From NCBI GenBank assembly GCA_016125585.1, contig WGLL01000016.1, positions 1 to 41,195 on the forward strand: a stretch of 41,195 bases of DNA. The letters are read 5' to 3'. Origin of the DNA: Caulobacter sp. GTDB taxonomy: Bacteria; Pseudomonadota; Alphaproteobacteria; Caulobacterales; Caulobacteraceae. Position 1 is the first letter of the stretch. Every line of letters begins with the position of its first letter. The notes beneath the pieces were generated by a model. It worked only from the letters and a program-made list of their open reading frames with translations. It had not been told where the DNA came from and did not search any database. Positions 25,812 to 32,698 of this stretch are shown piece by piece. Both the position numbers and the translations under genes were made by a program.

Positions 25812-26143
25812 GGCTGCAGGGCTCCCTGCTCGCGGCAGACCTCGCGGGCGCCCAGCACCTGGTCGATGGCCGCCTGGGCCGCATCGACCAGCTGGTCGAA
25901 CCAGGCCTTGGCCGGCTCGTTCCAGATCACCTCGGCGTCGGCCGGCGGCTCGGGCAAGGCGGCCGGCGCCGTGTTCAGCTCATCGGGACAGACGGTGCGG
26001 GTCACCATCCTGGTCTCGATGACCGGGTCGGGCCTGGCGGCGGTCAGGTCGAGCGGGTTAGCGGGTCCGGTCTCGCAGGCACTGAGCATCACAGTGCTGG
26101 CGGCCATCAGGATCGCGAGGCGCAGTCTGGTCGAGGGATTCAC
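25808..26143 (-). CDS. Outer-membrane spanin lipoprotein (Rz1-like)
   Basis: 111 aa. The signal peptide ends in the lipobox LSAC (cleavage before Cys23), so the protein should be lipidated. Pro-rich segments (NTAPAALPEPPADAEVIWNEP) fit o-spanins. It starts inside the Rz-like gene in another frame and extends past it, the overlapping spanin arrangement. It would connect with the Rz-like protein to disrupt the outer membrane. Confidence 0.8.
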   Translation of the reverse strand: MNPSTRLRLAILMAASTVMLSACETGPANPLDLTAARPDPVIETRMVTRTVCPDELNTAPAALPEPPADAEVIWNEPAKAWFDQLVDAAQAAIDQVLGAREVCREQGALQP

Positions 26144-26585
26144 GGCGGGCCTTTCGTTGGGCGGTGGCGGTGGCGGTGGCGGCGGCCCGGGCGATGGCGG
26201 CGGCGCGGCCGGCGCGCTCGGCCTTCAGATCGTCCAGGGCGCCCTGCAGGTCATGGCGGGCGGCGTCGCGGGACGCCTGCAGTGTCTTGACCGGGGTCGA
26301 GCAGCTGGCGCGGACGCCATAGGTGTTCTCTGGCCTGGCGCTCAGCGCCTGGTCACAGGCGACGGCCCGCGCAGAGACCGCCCAATGGCCGGCGACTGCC
26401 GGGTCGCAGAGCGTCTCCGGCCGGGCGTCGGGCCGGGCCTTGGGGCCGATCGCCGCCACACAGGCGCGGTGCGCCTTGTCCAGGGCGCGGAACTTGCCCG
26501 CCTGGCCGGTCTGCCAGGCCAGGCCTCCGGCCAGCATCACAATCAGGCTGATGATTCCAATGCCGATCAAGCCGCGCAGGGTCAT
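26058..26585 (-). CDS. Inner-membrane spanin (Rz-like)
   Basis: 175 aa from ATG at 26585 (MTLRGLIGIGIISLIVMLAGGLAW). One N-terminal signal-anchor helix, then a periplasmic helical domain with several Cys (CVAAIG, LCDPAVAG, ASCSTPVKTL) and a coiled coil (SRDAARHDLQGALDDLKAERAGRAAAI). It lies after the holin and overlaps the lipoprotein gene. Extension upstream to 26804 is a shadow of the holin. Confidence 0.75.
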   Translation of the reverse strand: MTLRGLIGIGIISLIVMLAGGLAWQTGQAGKFRALDKAHRACVAAIGPKARPDARPETLCDPAVAGHWAVSARAVACDQALSARPENTYGVRASCSTPVKTLQASRDAARHDLQGALDDLKAERAGRAAAIARAAATATATAQRKARRESLDQTAPRDPDGRQHCDAQCLRDRTR

Positions 26586-26914
26586 GTCGTCACTCCGGTG
26601 TTGAGGTCGCGGCTGCGCATCACGGCCAGGGCGCCGAGGCCGGCGATGAAGGTGGCCAGGCCCGGCCAGTCCATCGGCTCGCCCGGGAAGCCGAACAGCC
26701 GCGCCAGCGGCAGCACCACCCCATTGATGAACAGCACCATGACGCAGACCCAGGCGGCGATCGCCCGCCAGCCGCCCCGGATGAAGCGGCCGATGGTGCC
26801 CCATTGGCCGACCACGGCCGGCGGCAGCGGCACCCCGCGCGCCTTCATCTCCTCGCCCAGCTGGTCGAAGAGATCGTGAAAACGGTCAGGAAGCGGTTTG
26901 TCCGGCGCGGTCAC
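26582..26914 (-). CDS. Holin, GTA/3-TM-like family
   Basis: 110 aa. After a soluble N-terminus it has a hydrophobic helix WRAIAAWVCVMVLFINGVVLPL and a second GLATFIAGLGALAVM region, with LARLFGFP between. The pattern WGTIGRFIRGGWR...N.VV.P... resembles 3TM holins of gene-transfer-agent type. It lies between endolysin and spanins, which supports a holin role. Confidence 0.75.
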   Translation of the reverse strand: MTAPDKPLPDRFHDLFDQLGEEMKARGVPLPPAVVGQWGTIGRFIRGGWRAIAAWVCVMVLFINGVVLPLARLFGFPGEPMDWPGLATFIAGLGALAVMRSRDLNTGVTT

Positions 26915-27288
26915 TCAACCACTCGCAAGTCGCGGTCACCGCTCTGCCAGACCTTCTCGCGGATGGTTCTGGGCAGGATGATGCAGCCCCTGCTGGCGGT
27001 GCCGGGGGAACGCACACTGTCACCATGGATGCGAAACGCCGAACGGCCGGTAGGCGCGTGGGTGTCATCGAGCACACCATCGACCGCATGCAAGACCAAG
27101 GCATAGGGGCCGACGCTCTTGCTGTCGTAGCGCTCAACAATTTTCCAGTCGCCGCGCGGGATCGGGCCGACCCCCTGCACACCTTGCAGAGCCGGGTTGT
27201 TCTTGCCGCGACCATGGCCGCTATAACCCGATGAGATGAACGCGCCGTCCCGGTAGAGCTTTCCGGCGGATTGGTCCCAGGTCCACAT
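26911..27288 (-). CDS. Endolysin candidate, Tlde1/DUF2778 (L,D-transpeptidase-like)
   Basis: 125 aa. The start WTWDQSAGKLYRDGAFISSGYSGHGRGKNNPALQGVQGVGPIPRGDW is typical of DUF2778. The catalytic motifs are AFRIHGDS (His/Asp) and TASRGCIILP (Ser-Arg-Gly-Cys, nucleophile Cys), as in YkuD-like and Tlde1 enzymes. Placed next to holin and spanins, it is most likely the peptidoglycan-degrading lysis enzyme, replacing the muramidase of Mu. No signal peptide is seen, so holin-dependent release is expected. Confidence 0.85.
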   Translation of the reverse strand: MWTWDQSAGKLYRDGAFISSGYSGHGRGKNNPALQGVQGVGPIPRGDWKIVERYDSKSVGPYALVLHAVDGVLDDTHAPTGRSAFRIHGDSVRSPGTASRGCIILPRTIREKVWQSGDRDLRVVE

Positions 27289-27291
27289 CGC

Positions 27292-27459
27292 TCAGGCCCT
27301 CCGCTGCTGGGCGCCGAATTGCGCAGGTGTCTGAGCCTGTATGACGGCGCCGGGAAGCGGCTCCTGCGGAGCCTTGGCGGCGTCGTCCAGAAGCGCCCGC
27401 ACCGACATAAGGCGCAGGATATGGACGTCTCTGAGGGTCGTGTTTTGGAGGCCGGTCAT
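27292..27459 (-). CDS. Small hypothetical protein at head of lysis operon
   Basis: 55 aa, ATG at 27459 to TGA at 27294..27292, starting MTGLQNTTLRDVHILRLMSV and ending QFGAQQRRA. Its stop is four bases before the endolysin ATG (TGAGCGATG), so translation should be coupled. Third codon positions are GC-rich as in real genes here. No family recognised. It would be the first gene of the Mor-dependent transcript. Confidence 0.6.
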   Translation of the reverse strand: MTGLQNTTLRDVHILRLMSVRALLDDAAKAPQEPLPGAVIQAQTPAQFGAQQRRA

Positions 27460-27469
27460 GGGCCAAAAT

Positions 27470-27484
27470 TAGAGCTACGCTCTA
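27470..27484 (-). promoter_or_regulatory. Perfect dyad TAGAGC-N3-GCTCTA upstream of the lysis operon
   Basis: The 15-bp palindrome lies 11 bp before the start of the 55-aa gene, in the 92-bp gap after mor. A TTGACA (minus strand, near 27531..27526) lies upstream without a clear -10 at standard distance. In Mu, Mor binds a dyad to activate the middle promoter, so this is a candidate Mor or late-activator site. Confidence 0.45.
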
Positions 27485-27551
27485 CCGGCCTAAACGGTGA
27501 ACAGAGCCCCCGAACATCCGCTGGGCCAGTGTCAATGGGGAACGCCGCCCC

Positions 27552-27953
27552 CTAGAACAGCGACATCTGCCGCGCCTGCTGTTCGTCGTCCTCGACCCGC
27601 TTCTTGAGCCGGAACACATACCGCCGGGAAACACCGACCGCATGGCTGATCCGCTCGGGCTTCTCGCCCTGGGCCAGCAGCTCCAAGATGCGCAGACGCC
27701 GCCCGGCGGTCAATGGCGGCTCCAATTCCTCACCGGCCAGGGCTTCGGCCAGGATCAGCGCCTGGTCATGGCCAAGGCAGACCGACAGGGCGTGGTCGGG
27801 TCCAGGCTGGCGGGGAATGTAGACCCGCTTGCCGGCGAAATCCCGCGACAGCCGCGCGCCGCCGGCCTCGCCCAGAACTTCGAGCGTCCTCTGCCAGGGC
27901 GAGGGGTCGGGATTGTCGGGGCCGATCGCCGCCCGGAGCGAGCGGCGGCTCAT
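27552..27953 (-). CDS. mor: Mor-type transcription activator
   Basis: 133 aa. The core GGARLSRDFAGKRVYIPRQ and the C-terminal helix-turn-helix LRILELLAQGEKPERISHAVGVSRRYVFRLKKR match the Mor/C family, which activates Mu middle and late promoters with host RNA polymerase. It is the last gene before the lysis and structural operon, as expected. Only one Mor/C protein was found here, so it may do both jobs. Confidence 0.85.
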   Translation of the reverse strand: MSRRSLRAAIGPDNPDPSPWQRTLEVLGEAGGARLSRDFAGKRVYIPRQPGPDHALSVCLGHDQALILAEALAGEELEPPLTAGRRLRILELLAQGEKPERISHAVGVSRRYVFRLKKRVEDDEQQARQMSLF

Positions 27954-28183
27954 AGCCCGGCCTCCCGCCTGGCGCGGGTCAGGGCGATGTCGGTTCTTAG
28001 CGCGGCCTGAGCGGCCTCCTGGAGGGCCGCCTGGCGCGTCTCCCGCTCGCCATGGGGTGCGAACTGATAGCGCCTGGCCGCCTTCTGCCGCTCCAGCTCC
28101 GCCGCCACGGCCGCGCGCTCCGCCTCTGCCAGGGCGGCAGCGGCGAAGAGATCGGGACCGGGCTGGCGGGCGGCGCGGGACAT
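27950..28183 (-). CDS. Small hypothetical protein, helical
   Basis: 77 aa, ATGA overlap with mor. Rich in Ala, Glu and Arg (AAALAEAERAAVAAELERQKAARRYQF), probably a single long helix or coiled coil. No family recognised. Confidence 0.6.
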   Translation of the reverse strand: MSRAARQPGPDLFAAAALAEAERAAVAAELERQKAARRYQFAPHGERETRQAALQEAAQAALRTDIALTRARREAGL

Positions 28184-28185
28184 GG

Positions 28186-28599
28186 CTAGTTGCCGCCCTC
28201 CTCGATGCCGGCGGCGCGCATCAGGTCGCCCAGCGAGACACCGTTCAGGCGGCAGACGCTGACCATCCGGTCATAGCTGCGGTGGTCGGCCTTGCAGACC
28301 ACCTGCCGGCCCAGGGCGATGCGCTTCATCGCCGCCTTGGCCGCCGCCCCCCGGCCGCGCTCGTGCAGCTCGGGCGCATTGAAGTCGGCGATCCGCACCT
28401 CGACCAGGCCGCTGGCGGTCCGGACGCAGATGCTGTCGCCGTCCATCACATAGTCGACAGGGCCGGCGAAGGTGGCGCCGGGCCGGGGTAACGGCGCCTC
28501 ACAGCGGTCGGGCCGTTTGGCGGCCTCGGCCGGGCTGGCGCCCATGGCCAGTGCCAGGGTTGCGCCGGCGGCGAGGCCGGCGAGGGTCAGTCTGAACAT
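28186..28599 (-). CDS. Secreted staphylococcal-nuclease-like (thermonuclease) protein
   Basis: 137 aa from ATG at 28599, overlapping gemA by 13 bp. Residues 1-27 form a signal peptide (LAGLAAGATLALAMGASPAEAA). The SNase core follows: DGDS (Asp53/Asp55), VRIADFNAPEL (Arg69, Glu77), and a later YDRMVSV (Arg111). Aligned to SNase, the metal ligand equivalent to Asp40 is Asn74, while an Asp sits at 72, so activity is uncertain. A periplasmic nuclease could act on incoming DNA or on host debris. Confidence 0.75.
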   Translation of the reverse strand: MFRLTLAGLAAGATLALAMGASPAEAAKRPDRCEAPLPRPGATFAGPVDYVMDGDSICVRTASGLVEVRIADFNAPELHERGRGAAAKAAMKRIALGRQVVCKADHRSYDRMVSVCRLNGVSLGDLMRAAGIEEGGN

Positions 28600-29153
28600 C
28601 GGGTTGCCTTTCGGGTTTCGATCAACGCCGCCAGCCGGTCCTTCAGCACCTGGACGGCGGCGGGGCCACGATAGCCGGAGACGTCTTGCGACCATCCTTC
28701 ACGCTCGGCCATCGCCTTCAGCGCCTCGATCAGCTTGAAGCCCTGGCCCTGGTCGGCCCACTGAAACACCTCGACCCCCAGCTGCCGGCAGGCGAAGGAC
28801 TCCAGGGCGGCGTTCGACCTGTTGCGGACCGCGCCCAGCTGGTGGAGCGAGATCCACAGAGCCCGCGCCTTGCGGGCGACAGGATGGTCGGCCGGCCGGC
28901 GGCGGATCGCCGGGTCGTCAAAGGTGACCTGACCCTGCCGGCCGCGGAGTTTGCCGCCCTGAACCACCCTGGGCTTCCAGCCCTTGGCCTTCAGCTCGTC
29001 CAGCACCGCCTCCAGCTGCTGGTCGTTGCAGTCGGCGGCGCTGTCATGGCCGGTGATCCGGGCCAGCATGGCGCGATAGGCGCCGTCCTCGATCGCCAGC
29101 TCCTTGCGGGCGATATGGACCTTGGCCAGGCGGGGATTGCGGGCGGCGGTCAT
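28587..29153 (-). CDS. gemA: Regulatory protein GemA (DUF1018)
   Basis: 188 aa from ATG at 29153. RLAKVHIARKELAIEDGAYRAMLARITGHDSAADCNDQQLEAVLDELKAKGWKP is the GemA signature (IH.ARKEL...D..YR..L...TG..S......L...L..L...GW). In Mu, GemA modulates host gene expression. It lies before mor, as in Mu. Longer in-frame extension overlaps the plus-strand gene's upstream region and was rejected. Confidence 0.9.
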   Translation of the reverse strand: MTAARNPRLAKVHIARKELAIEDGAYRAMLARITGHDSAADCNDQQLEAVLDELKAKGWKPRVVQGGKLRGRQGQVTFDDPAIRRRPADHPVARKARALWISLHQLGAVRNRSNAALESFACRQLGVEVFQWADQGQGFKLIEALKAMAEREGWSQDVSGYRGPAAVQVLKDRLAALIETRKATRCSD

Positions 29154-29227
29154 AGCCGAACCGATGAGCTGTTGCAGCGGAACTGCCGCGATGCGATCCA
29201 GTCCACTGGGTTCCTCGGGGCAACCAT

Positions 29228-29884
29228 ATGAAGCGTCCAAGCATCCGGAGTGCGGCCGTTATCGGAACGCTGTTTCTCGTGGGCTTCCTCTTGGGAGGAG
29301 CATTTTCTAATGGCGGGCTGTTTGGGCCCAGCATGGCAGCATGGGTCCAGGCGATCGGAACAATCGCGGCAGTTGGGTGGGCCATCGAACTTGTCGGGGT
29401 CCAGGAGCGGGCGGCCCAGCGCAGGGCTTACGAGCGGCGAAAGGTATTTCTGTTCTCGGTGGCCAATCTCGTCGTCCTTGCGGACCGTGTCATCAACGTG
29501 GCGGCCGAGGATGAGCATCTGTTGACGAGGGAAGGCATAGCTACACTGGATCTGAGCGACATTGAGGAAGCTATGCAAGCGCTGCACACAGTGGTGCTTG
29601 TTGACCTCTCCGACGTCGAGCTGCTCGCATCCTTCGTCGCTCTGAAGACGATGCTCCGCAACACCTTTGACCTGCTGGGGCGATGTAAGGCGATGGCCAG
29701 AGATTCCAGCAGATCTTACCCACCAGCCGAACTGAAAATACGTCTTGAAGCACATCAGCGAATGTCCAGCAGTGTTGTCACCACCTTCCAAGAAAAACTG
29801 CTCCAATTCGGAGAGGAGGATATTCGAGGCGCGTTTGAACTGCTGGAGCTTATTCGAGCCTTGGTATCCAGGGATGTTACGTAA
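29228..29884 (+). CDS. Plus-strand cargo gene: membrane protein of unknown function
   Basis: 218 aa. Two N-terminal hydrophobic segments (SAAVIGTLFLVGFLLGGAF and MAAWVQAIGTIAAVGWAIEL) are followed by a cytosolic helical domain of ~150 residues (RRAYERRKVFLFSVANLVVLADRVINVAAED..., DIEEAMQALHTVVLVDLSDVELLASFVALKTM). It is transcribed against the surrounding early operon and is clearly lower in GC than its neighbours, signs of a later-acquired moron. No family recognised. A role in lysogen fitness or phage exclusion is conceivable but unproved. Confidence 0.8.
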   Translation: MKRPSIRSAAVIGTLFLVGFLLGGAFSNGGLFGPSMAAWVQAIGTIAAVGWAIELVGVQERAAQRRAYERRKVFLFSVANLVVLADRVINVAAEDEHLLTREGIATLDLSDIEEAMQALHTVVLVDLSDVELLASFVALKTMLRNTFDLLGRCKAMARDSSRSYPPAELKIRLEAHQRMSSSVVTTFQEKLLQFGEEDIRGAFELLELIRALVSRDVT

Positions 29885-29910
29885 GAAGACTGATGTGCGA
29901 GGGGGACTGC

Positions 29911-30366
29911 TCATCCGATCGGCTCCCGAAAGGCCGAAAGGCGGCGGTTGCCCTGCCACCAGCCGACCGGCAGCCGATGCGGTGGCTCGCCATAGTCGAT
30001 GGCCACCACCTGGCCGTCGATCCAGCCGAAGCTGTCGGCCTTGGTTTCGGCGGCGATCTGATAGGTCTCCCGGTCACAGAAGGCGGCGACATCGAAGGTC
30101 GCGAACTCCGCCTCGGTCATCACCCGGGCGCGGCGCTGGACCAGCAGCCAGCCGCCGGGGATATGCCAGACCACCGGGCAGAAGCCCTCCAGCGCCGAGC
30201 GGCCGAACACCGCCTCGGTCATGTTGCAGAGCAGGCCATGCAGGAACAATCGCCAGCCATAGTCGGGGCGCGGCGCCTTGATCGCCCAGGGCCCGGCCAG
30301 GATCACCAGCCGGGTCACGCCCCGGCCGCTGATCGCCAGTGGGGGCTGTTTGGCCAGGCCGCTCAT
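29911..30366 (-). CDS. Hypothetical early protein
   Basis: 151 aa. Segments such as RLVILAGPWAIKAPRPDYGWRLFLHGLLCNMTEAVFG, VVWHIPGGWLLVQRRARVMTEAEF and SFGWIDGQVVAIDYGEPPHRLPVGWW look like a compact alpha/beta protein with many aromatics. ATGA overlap with the zinc protein upstream. I do not recognise the family. Confidence 0.75.
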   Translation of the reverse strand: MSGLAKQPPLAISGRGVTRLVILAGPWAIKAPRPDYGWRLFLHGLLCNMTEAVFGRSALEGFCPVVWHIPGGWLLVQRRARVMTEAEFATFDVAAFCDRETYQIAAETKADSFGWIDGQVVAIDYGEPPHRLPVGWWQGNRRLSAFREPIG

Positions 30367-30560
30367 GACGCCCGCCTGGCGTTCCAGACCGCCGGCACAT
30401 GGCGGAAGCAGTACCGCTCCGAATAGACCGGCCGATCGACCTGCCCGCCGATGTTCATGCGCCGCAGAAAGCCCGCCGGCTCGCCGCAGACCTGACAGGG
30501 CGGCAGGGCGGTGTCGGTCGGCGGACCATCATCCTGCAGGGTGCCGAACAGCCGGGTCAT
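30363..30560 (-). CDS. Small Cys/His zinc-binding-like protein
   Basis: 65 aa from ATG at 30560. CQVCGEPAGF and, later, SERYCFRHVPAVW provide a CxxC...CxxH arrangement expected to bind zinc. ATGA overlaps on both sides. The upstream in-frame extension to 30689 is a shadow. Function unknown. Confidence 0.75.
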   Translation of the reverse strand: MTRLFGTLQDDGPPTDTALPPCQVCGEPAGFLRRMNIGGQVDRPVYSERYCFRHVPAVWNARRAS

Positions 30561-30727
30561 GCCGCGTCGTCTCCGGCCGGGCATTTGCACTGGCCCTCGG
30601 GAAAGCCGCAGCGCTGGCAGTAGCGCACCGAGAAGGCGGCCCAGACCACACCCATGGTCAGGACCAGGATGAGGCCGAGCGCCATGCAATTGGCCGGATG
30701 GGCCAGCAGCTCGCGGATCTCGCTCAT
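30557..30727 (-). CDS. Small membrane protein with C-terminal Cys cluster
   Basis: 56 aa from ATG at 30727. One transmembrane helix (CMALGLILVLTMGVVWAAFSV) followed by YCQRCGFPEGQCKCPAGD, a CxxC...CxC cluster that could hold zinc. Overlaps its neighbours by ATGA. Function unknown. Confidence 0.7.
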   Translation of the reverse strand: MSEIRELLAHPANCMALGLILVLTMGVVWAAFSVRYCQRCGFPEGQCKCPAGDDAA

Positions 30728-31113
30728 TGACCGACCTCCGCCGCCGGGCCGCCGCAGATCAGCCTGAACTGGATGTTGCCGCCATCGCTGATCGCGTCCC
30801 CGCTCCTGTGATGCCGCAGCCGCACCACAGAGCGCGCCGGCAGACCGGCCTCTGTGGTGAAGCATCCGGTCCAGGTCGAGCGTCGGCCGTCCTGGCTCAT
30901 GGCCACCACGATCTGCGCCGGCGGGATCATCCGCATCCGGATCGGCAGGTCGAAGATCTCCACCAGCGCCGGCGTCCAGCTGATCGTCGTCGTCTTGGCC
31001 GGCCGCCGCCGGGCCTGTCTGCGAGGCCGGGTCGTGCCGCATAGCCCCGGGTGGCGATGGCCAGGGCGTCCGCCGAAACATCGAACAGGTAGGCGACCTC
31101 CTCTAGGGGCCAA
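30724..31113 (-). CDS. Hypothetical protein with uncertain start (possible frameshift partner)
   Basis: The open frame runs from a TTG at 31113. Coding-like sequence begins only near 30990 (KTTTISWTPALVEIFDLPIR) and continues AQIVVAMSQDGRRSTW, ARSVVRLRHHRSGDAISDGGNIQFRLICGG to the stop. In-frame ATGs occur only at 30936 and 30930, inside the conserved-looking part. The protein may start at the TTG, or be the end of the upstream gene reached by a -1 shift. No family recognised. Confidence 0.55.
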   Translation of the reverse strand: MAPRGGRLPVRCFGGRPGHRHPGLCGTTRPRRQARRRPAKTTTISWTPALVEIFDLPIRMRMIPPAQIVVAMSQDGRRSTWTGCFTTEAGLPARSVVRLRHHRSGDAISDGGNIQFRLICGGPAAEVGQ

Positions 31114-31694
31114 TTGGCCGCCAGGAAGCGCTTGCAGAAGCGCAGTCGCCGCCCCTCGACGGGCTTCAGCCGCAGCGAGTTCGCCCGGCCATAGGCCGAG
31201 CCGCTCCGGGTCGGCCGGGTGTTCTTCGCCCGGCTTGTCGCCGGGGGCGGCAGCTGATGCACAACTGCTGTCGCCGCCTTCAACGCGGCGCTGGCCGGAG
31301 CCGGATTGTTCGGCAGCAAAGCCCTGGCCGCACTGATCGGTCCGGGCTTTGGCGGCGGCGGCGCTCGGACGGCCGGGGCGGGATCGACCGGCGTCTCTGC
31401 CGGCGCACAGATCTCCGCCAGCGCCGCCGAGGCCGCCTGCAGAGCCCCCTTGAAGGGCGGCGACATCTGGCTGGCCGCTCGGCTGTAGCTGGTCGTGTGA
31501 ACCTGCAGCAGGTTGCAGACCGCCTTGTAGGGCTGGCCGGTATGTCCGACCAGGGCGACGGCGGCGGCTGTCGCGGCGCGGCGCTGCTTTGCCGTGCCCG
31601 GGCCATAGGCGGCCATGGGATCGTCGCCATAGGCCTTGGCGCTGGCGACAACGGCGGCGGCGACAAGGCCGGCGGAAAGTGGCGTCGGGGACAT
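30927..31694 (-). CDS. Hypothetical DNA-binding-like protein
   Basis: 255 aa as annotated. The N-terminal part is Ala-rich with an HTH-like GQPYKAVCNLLQVHTTSYSRA segment. A Pro/Ala linker follows (PAPAVRAPPPPKPGPI), then LRFCKRFLAANWPLEEVAYLFDVSADALAIATRGYA, another HTH-like unit. The final ~35 residues (RPRRRRSAGRRRWWRSS) look like a wrong-frame translation, and codon usage passes to the frame of the next gene at about 30990. The true C-terminus is therefore doubtful. Confidence 0.6.
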   Translation of the reverse strand: MSPTPLSAGLVAAAVVASAKAYGDDPMAAYGPGTAKQRRAATAAAVALVGHTGQPYKAVCNLLQVHTTSYSRAASQMSPPFKGALQAASAALAEICAPAETPVDPAPAVRAPPPPKPGPISAARALLPNNPAPASAALKAATAVVHQLPPPATSRAKNTRPTRSGSAYGRANSLRLKPVEGRRLRFCKRFLAANWPLEEVAYLFDVSADALAIATRGYAARPGLADRPGGGRPRRRRSAGRRRWWRSSTCRSGCG

Positions 31695-31697
31695 CGT

Positions 31698-32471
31698 CTA
31701 GGATCTCCAGGCTTGGGATTGGCGGCGGTGGCGTTGCGCCTCCTTCCAGTCGCCCGACCCGGCGGGCGCGGCATGGAAGGCGCGCTCGGCGCTGCTCAGG
31801 CCGGCGGCGGTGCCGGGCGGCAAAACGGTGACCCGGCCGGCGGCGATCGCCGCATCGATCCGGGCGCGAAGGTCCGGCTCGATCAGGCGGCTCTGGTCGG
31901 CCAGCGCGGGGCGGGCGGCTGGACGCGGCGGCTCGGCCCGGCGGCCGGCCTGCACCCGCGCCTGGCGGAATCTCTCGGAAGTCACGGCGGCGCCGCGACG
32001 GCTGCCGGCCAGGCGGGCGGCGGCCCGCAGGTCATCGCCGACGCCCGGCGCCCGCTTGTCGGCCAGATTGCGCTTGTGGGCCTGTTTGCGGACCAGGATG
32101 TCGTTGCAGCCGCCGCCGATGTCATCGGCGATCTGCCGCGCCGGCCAGCCCAGCGTCACATAGAGGTGCTCCAGCCGCGCCAGTCGCGCGGCCGTCCAGG
32201 TAAAGCCGCCCCGGGCGGCATGCTTCTCCAGCCGCCGCTCGACGCCCAGCCGCTGATAGCCCCGGCGCTGGGCGATCAGCACCTCGGCCGGGACCAGCTT
32301 GGCCAGGCCCAGCACGATCACCCGGCGGCTGATCGTCTCGCGCTTGACCGGCAGACCCAGCTCTTCGCTGAACCGCCGCGCGACCTCGCCGGCCGGCAGC
32401 TGCTGGCGGACATAGAGGTCCCTCAGCAGCGCCGACCGCGCCGGGTCCTTCCAGGAGAAGGGGACGGTCAT
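31698..32471 (-). CDS. Tandem GcrA-like HTH regulator
   Basis: 257 aa with two related DNA-binding units. Residues about 4-56: FSWKDPARSALLRDLYVRQQLPAGEVARRF...ISRRVIVLGL. Residues about 88-136: FTWTAARLARLEHLYVTLGWPARQIADDIGGG...VRKQAHKRNL. Both follow the GcrA pattern (W...R...L..L......S..IA..LG...R..V..K...LGL). The C-terminal half is Arg/Ala-rich with a RIDAAIAAGRVTVLPPGTAAGLSSAERAFHA segment. In Caulobacter, GcrA reads GANTC methylation and controls cell-cycle genes. The unit similarity is seen by eye; function is inferred. Confidence 0.65.
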   Translation of the reverse strand: MTVPFSWKDPARSALLRDLYVRQQLPAGEVARRFSEELGLPVKRETISRRVIVLGLAKLVPAEVLIAQRRGYQRLGVERRLEKHAARGGFTWTAARLARLEHLYVTLGWPARQIADDIGGGCNDILVRKQAHKRNLADKRAPGVGDDLRAAARLAGSRRGAAVTSERFRQARVQAGRRAEPPRPAARPALADQSRLIEPDLRARIDAAIAAGRVTVLPPGTAAGLSSAERAFHAAPAGSGDWKEAQRHRRQSQAWRS

Positions 32472-32698
32472 CAGGCCGAGGCCTTCTGGTGAGCGGCCTT
32501 CAACCCGGCGAGAAGATCGTCCAGGGCGGTCCGCTCCGGCCCGGTCATCGCGAACCCCATCGGCTCGGCGTTGAACCGGTCGATGACCTCAAACACCAGC
32601 TTGCGCTCGAAGTCGGAAACGGCCTGCGGAACGCCGTCCGCCAGCAACACCGACAGGACCGCCACAAGCTGCTGATCAGACAGGTCGCGCCCGCTCAC
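32471..32698 (-). CDS. Small hypothetical early protein
   Basis: 75 aa from a GTG at 32698 (VSGRDLSDQQLVAVLSVLLADGVP), which forms a GTGA overlap with the DUF3164 stop. The longer start at 32731 is less likely. Mostly helical (FERKLVFEVIDRFNAEPMGFAMTGPERTALDDLLAGLKAAH). No family recognised. Confidence 0.65.
   Translation of the reverse strand: MSGRDLSDQQLVAVLSVLLADGVPQAVSDFERKLVFEVIDRFNAEPMGFAMTGPERTALDDLLAGLKAAHQKASA

Noticed and set aside
29150..29959. 269-aa minus-strand open frame opposite the plus-strand membrane gene
   Set aside because: Continuing the operon strand would be tempting, but its translation lacks hydrophobic or domain structure, while the plus frame gives a well-formed two-TM protein. 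I kept the plus gene.
30557..31081. Long N-terminal extension of the 56-aa membrane protein
   Set aside because: The extension is an Asp/Gly/Arg-rich shadow of the gene at 30724; the ATGA-coupled ATG at 30727 is the natural start.
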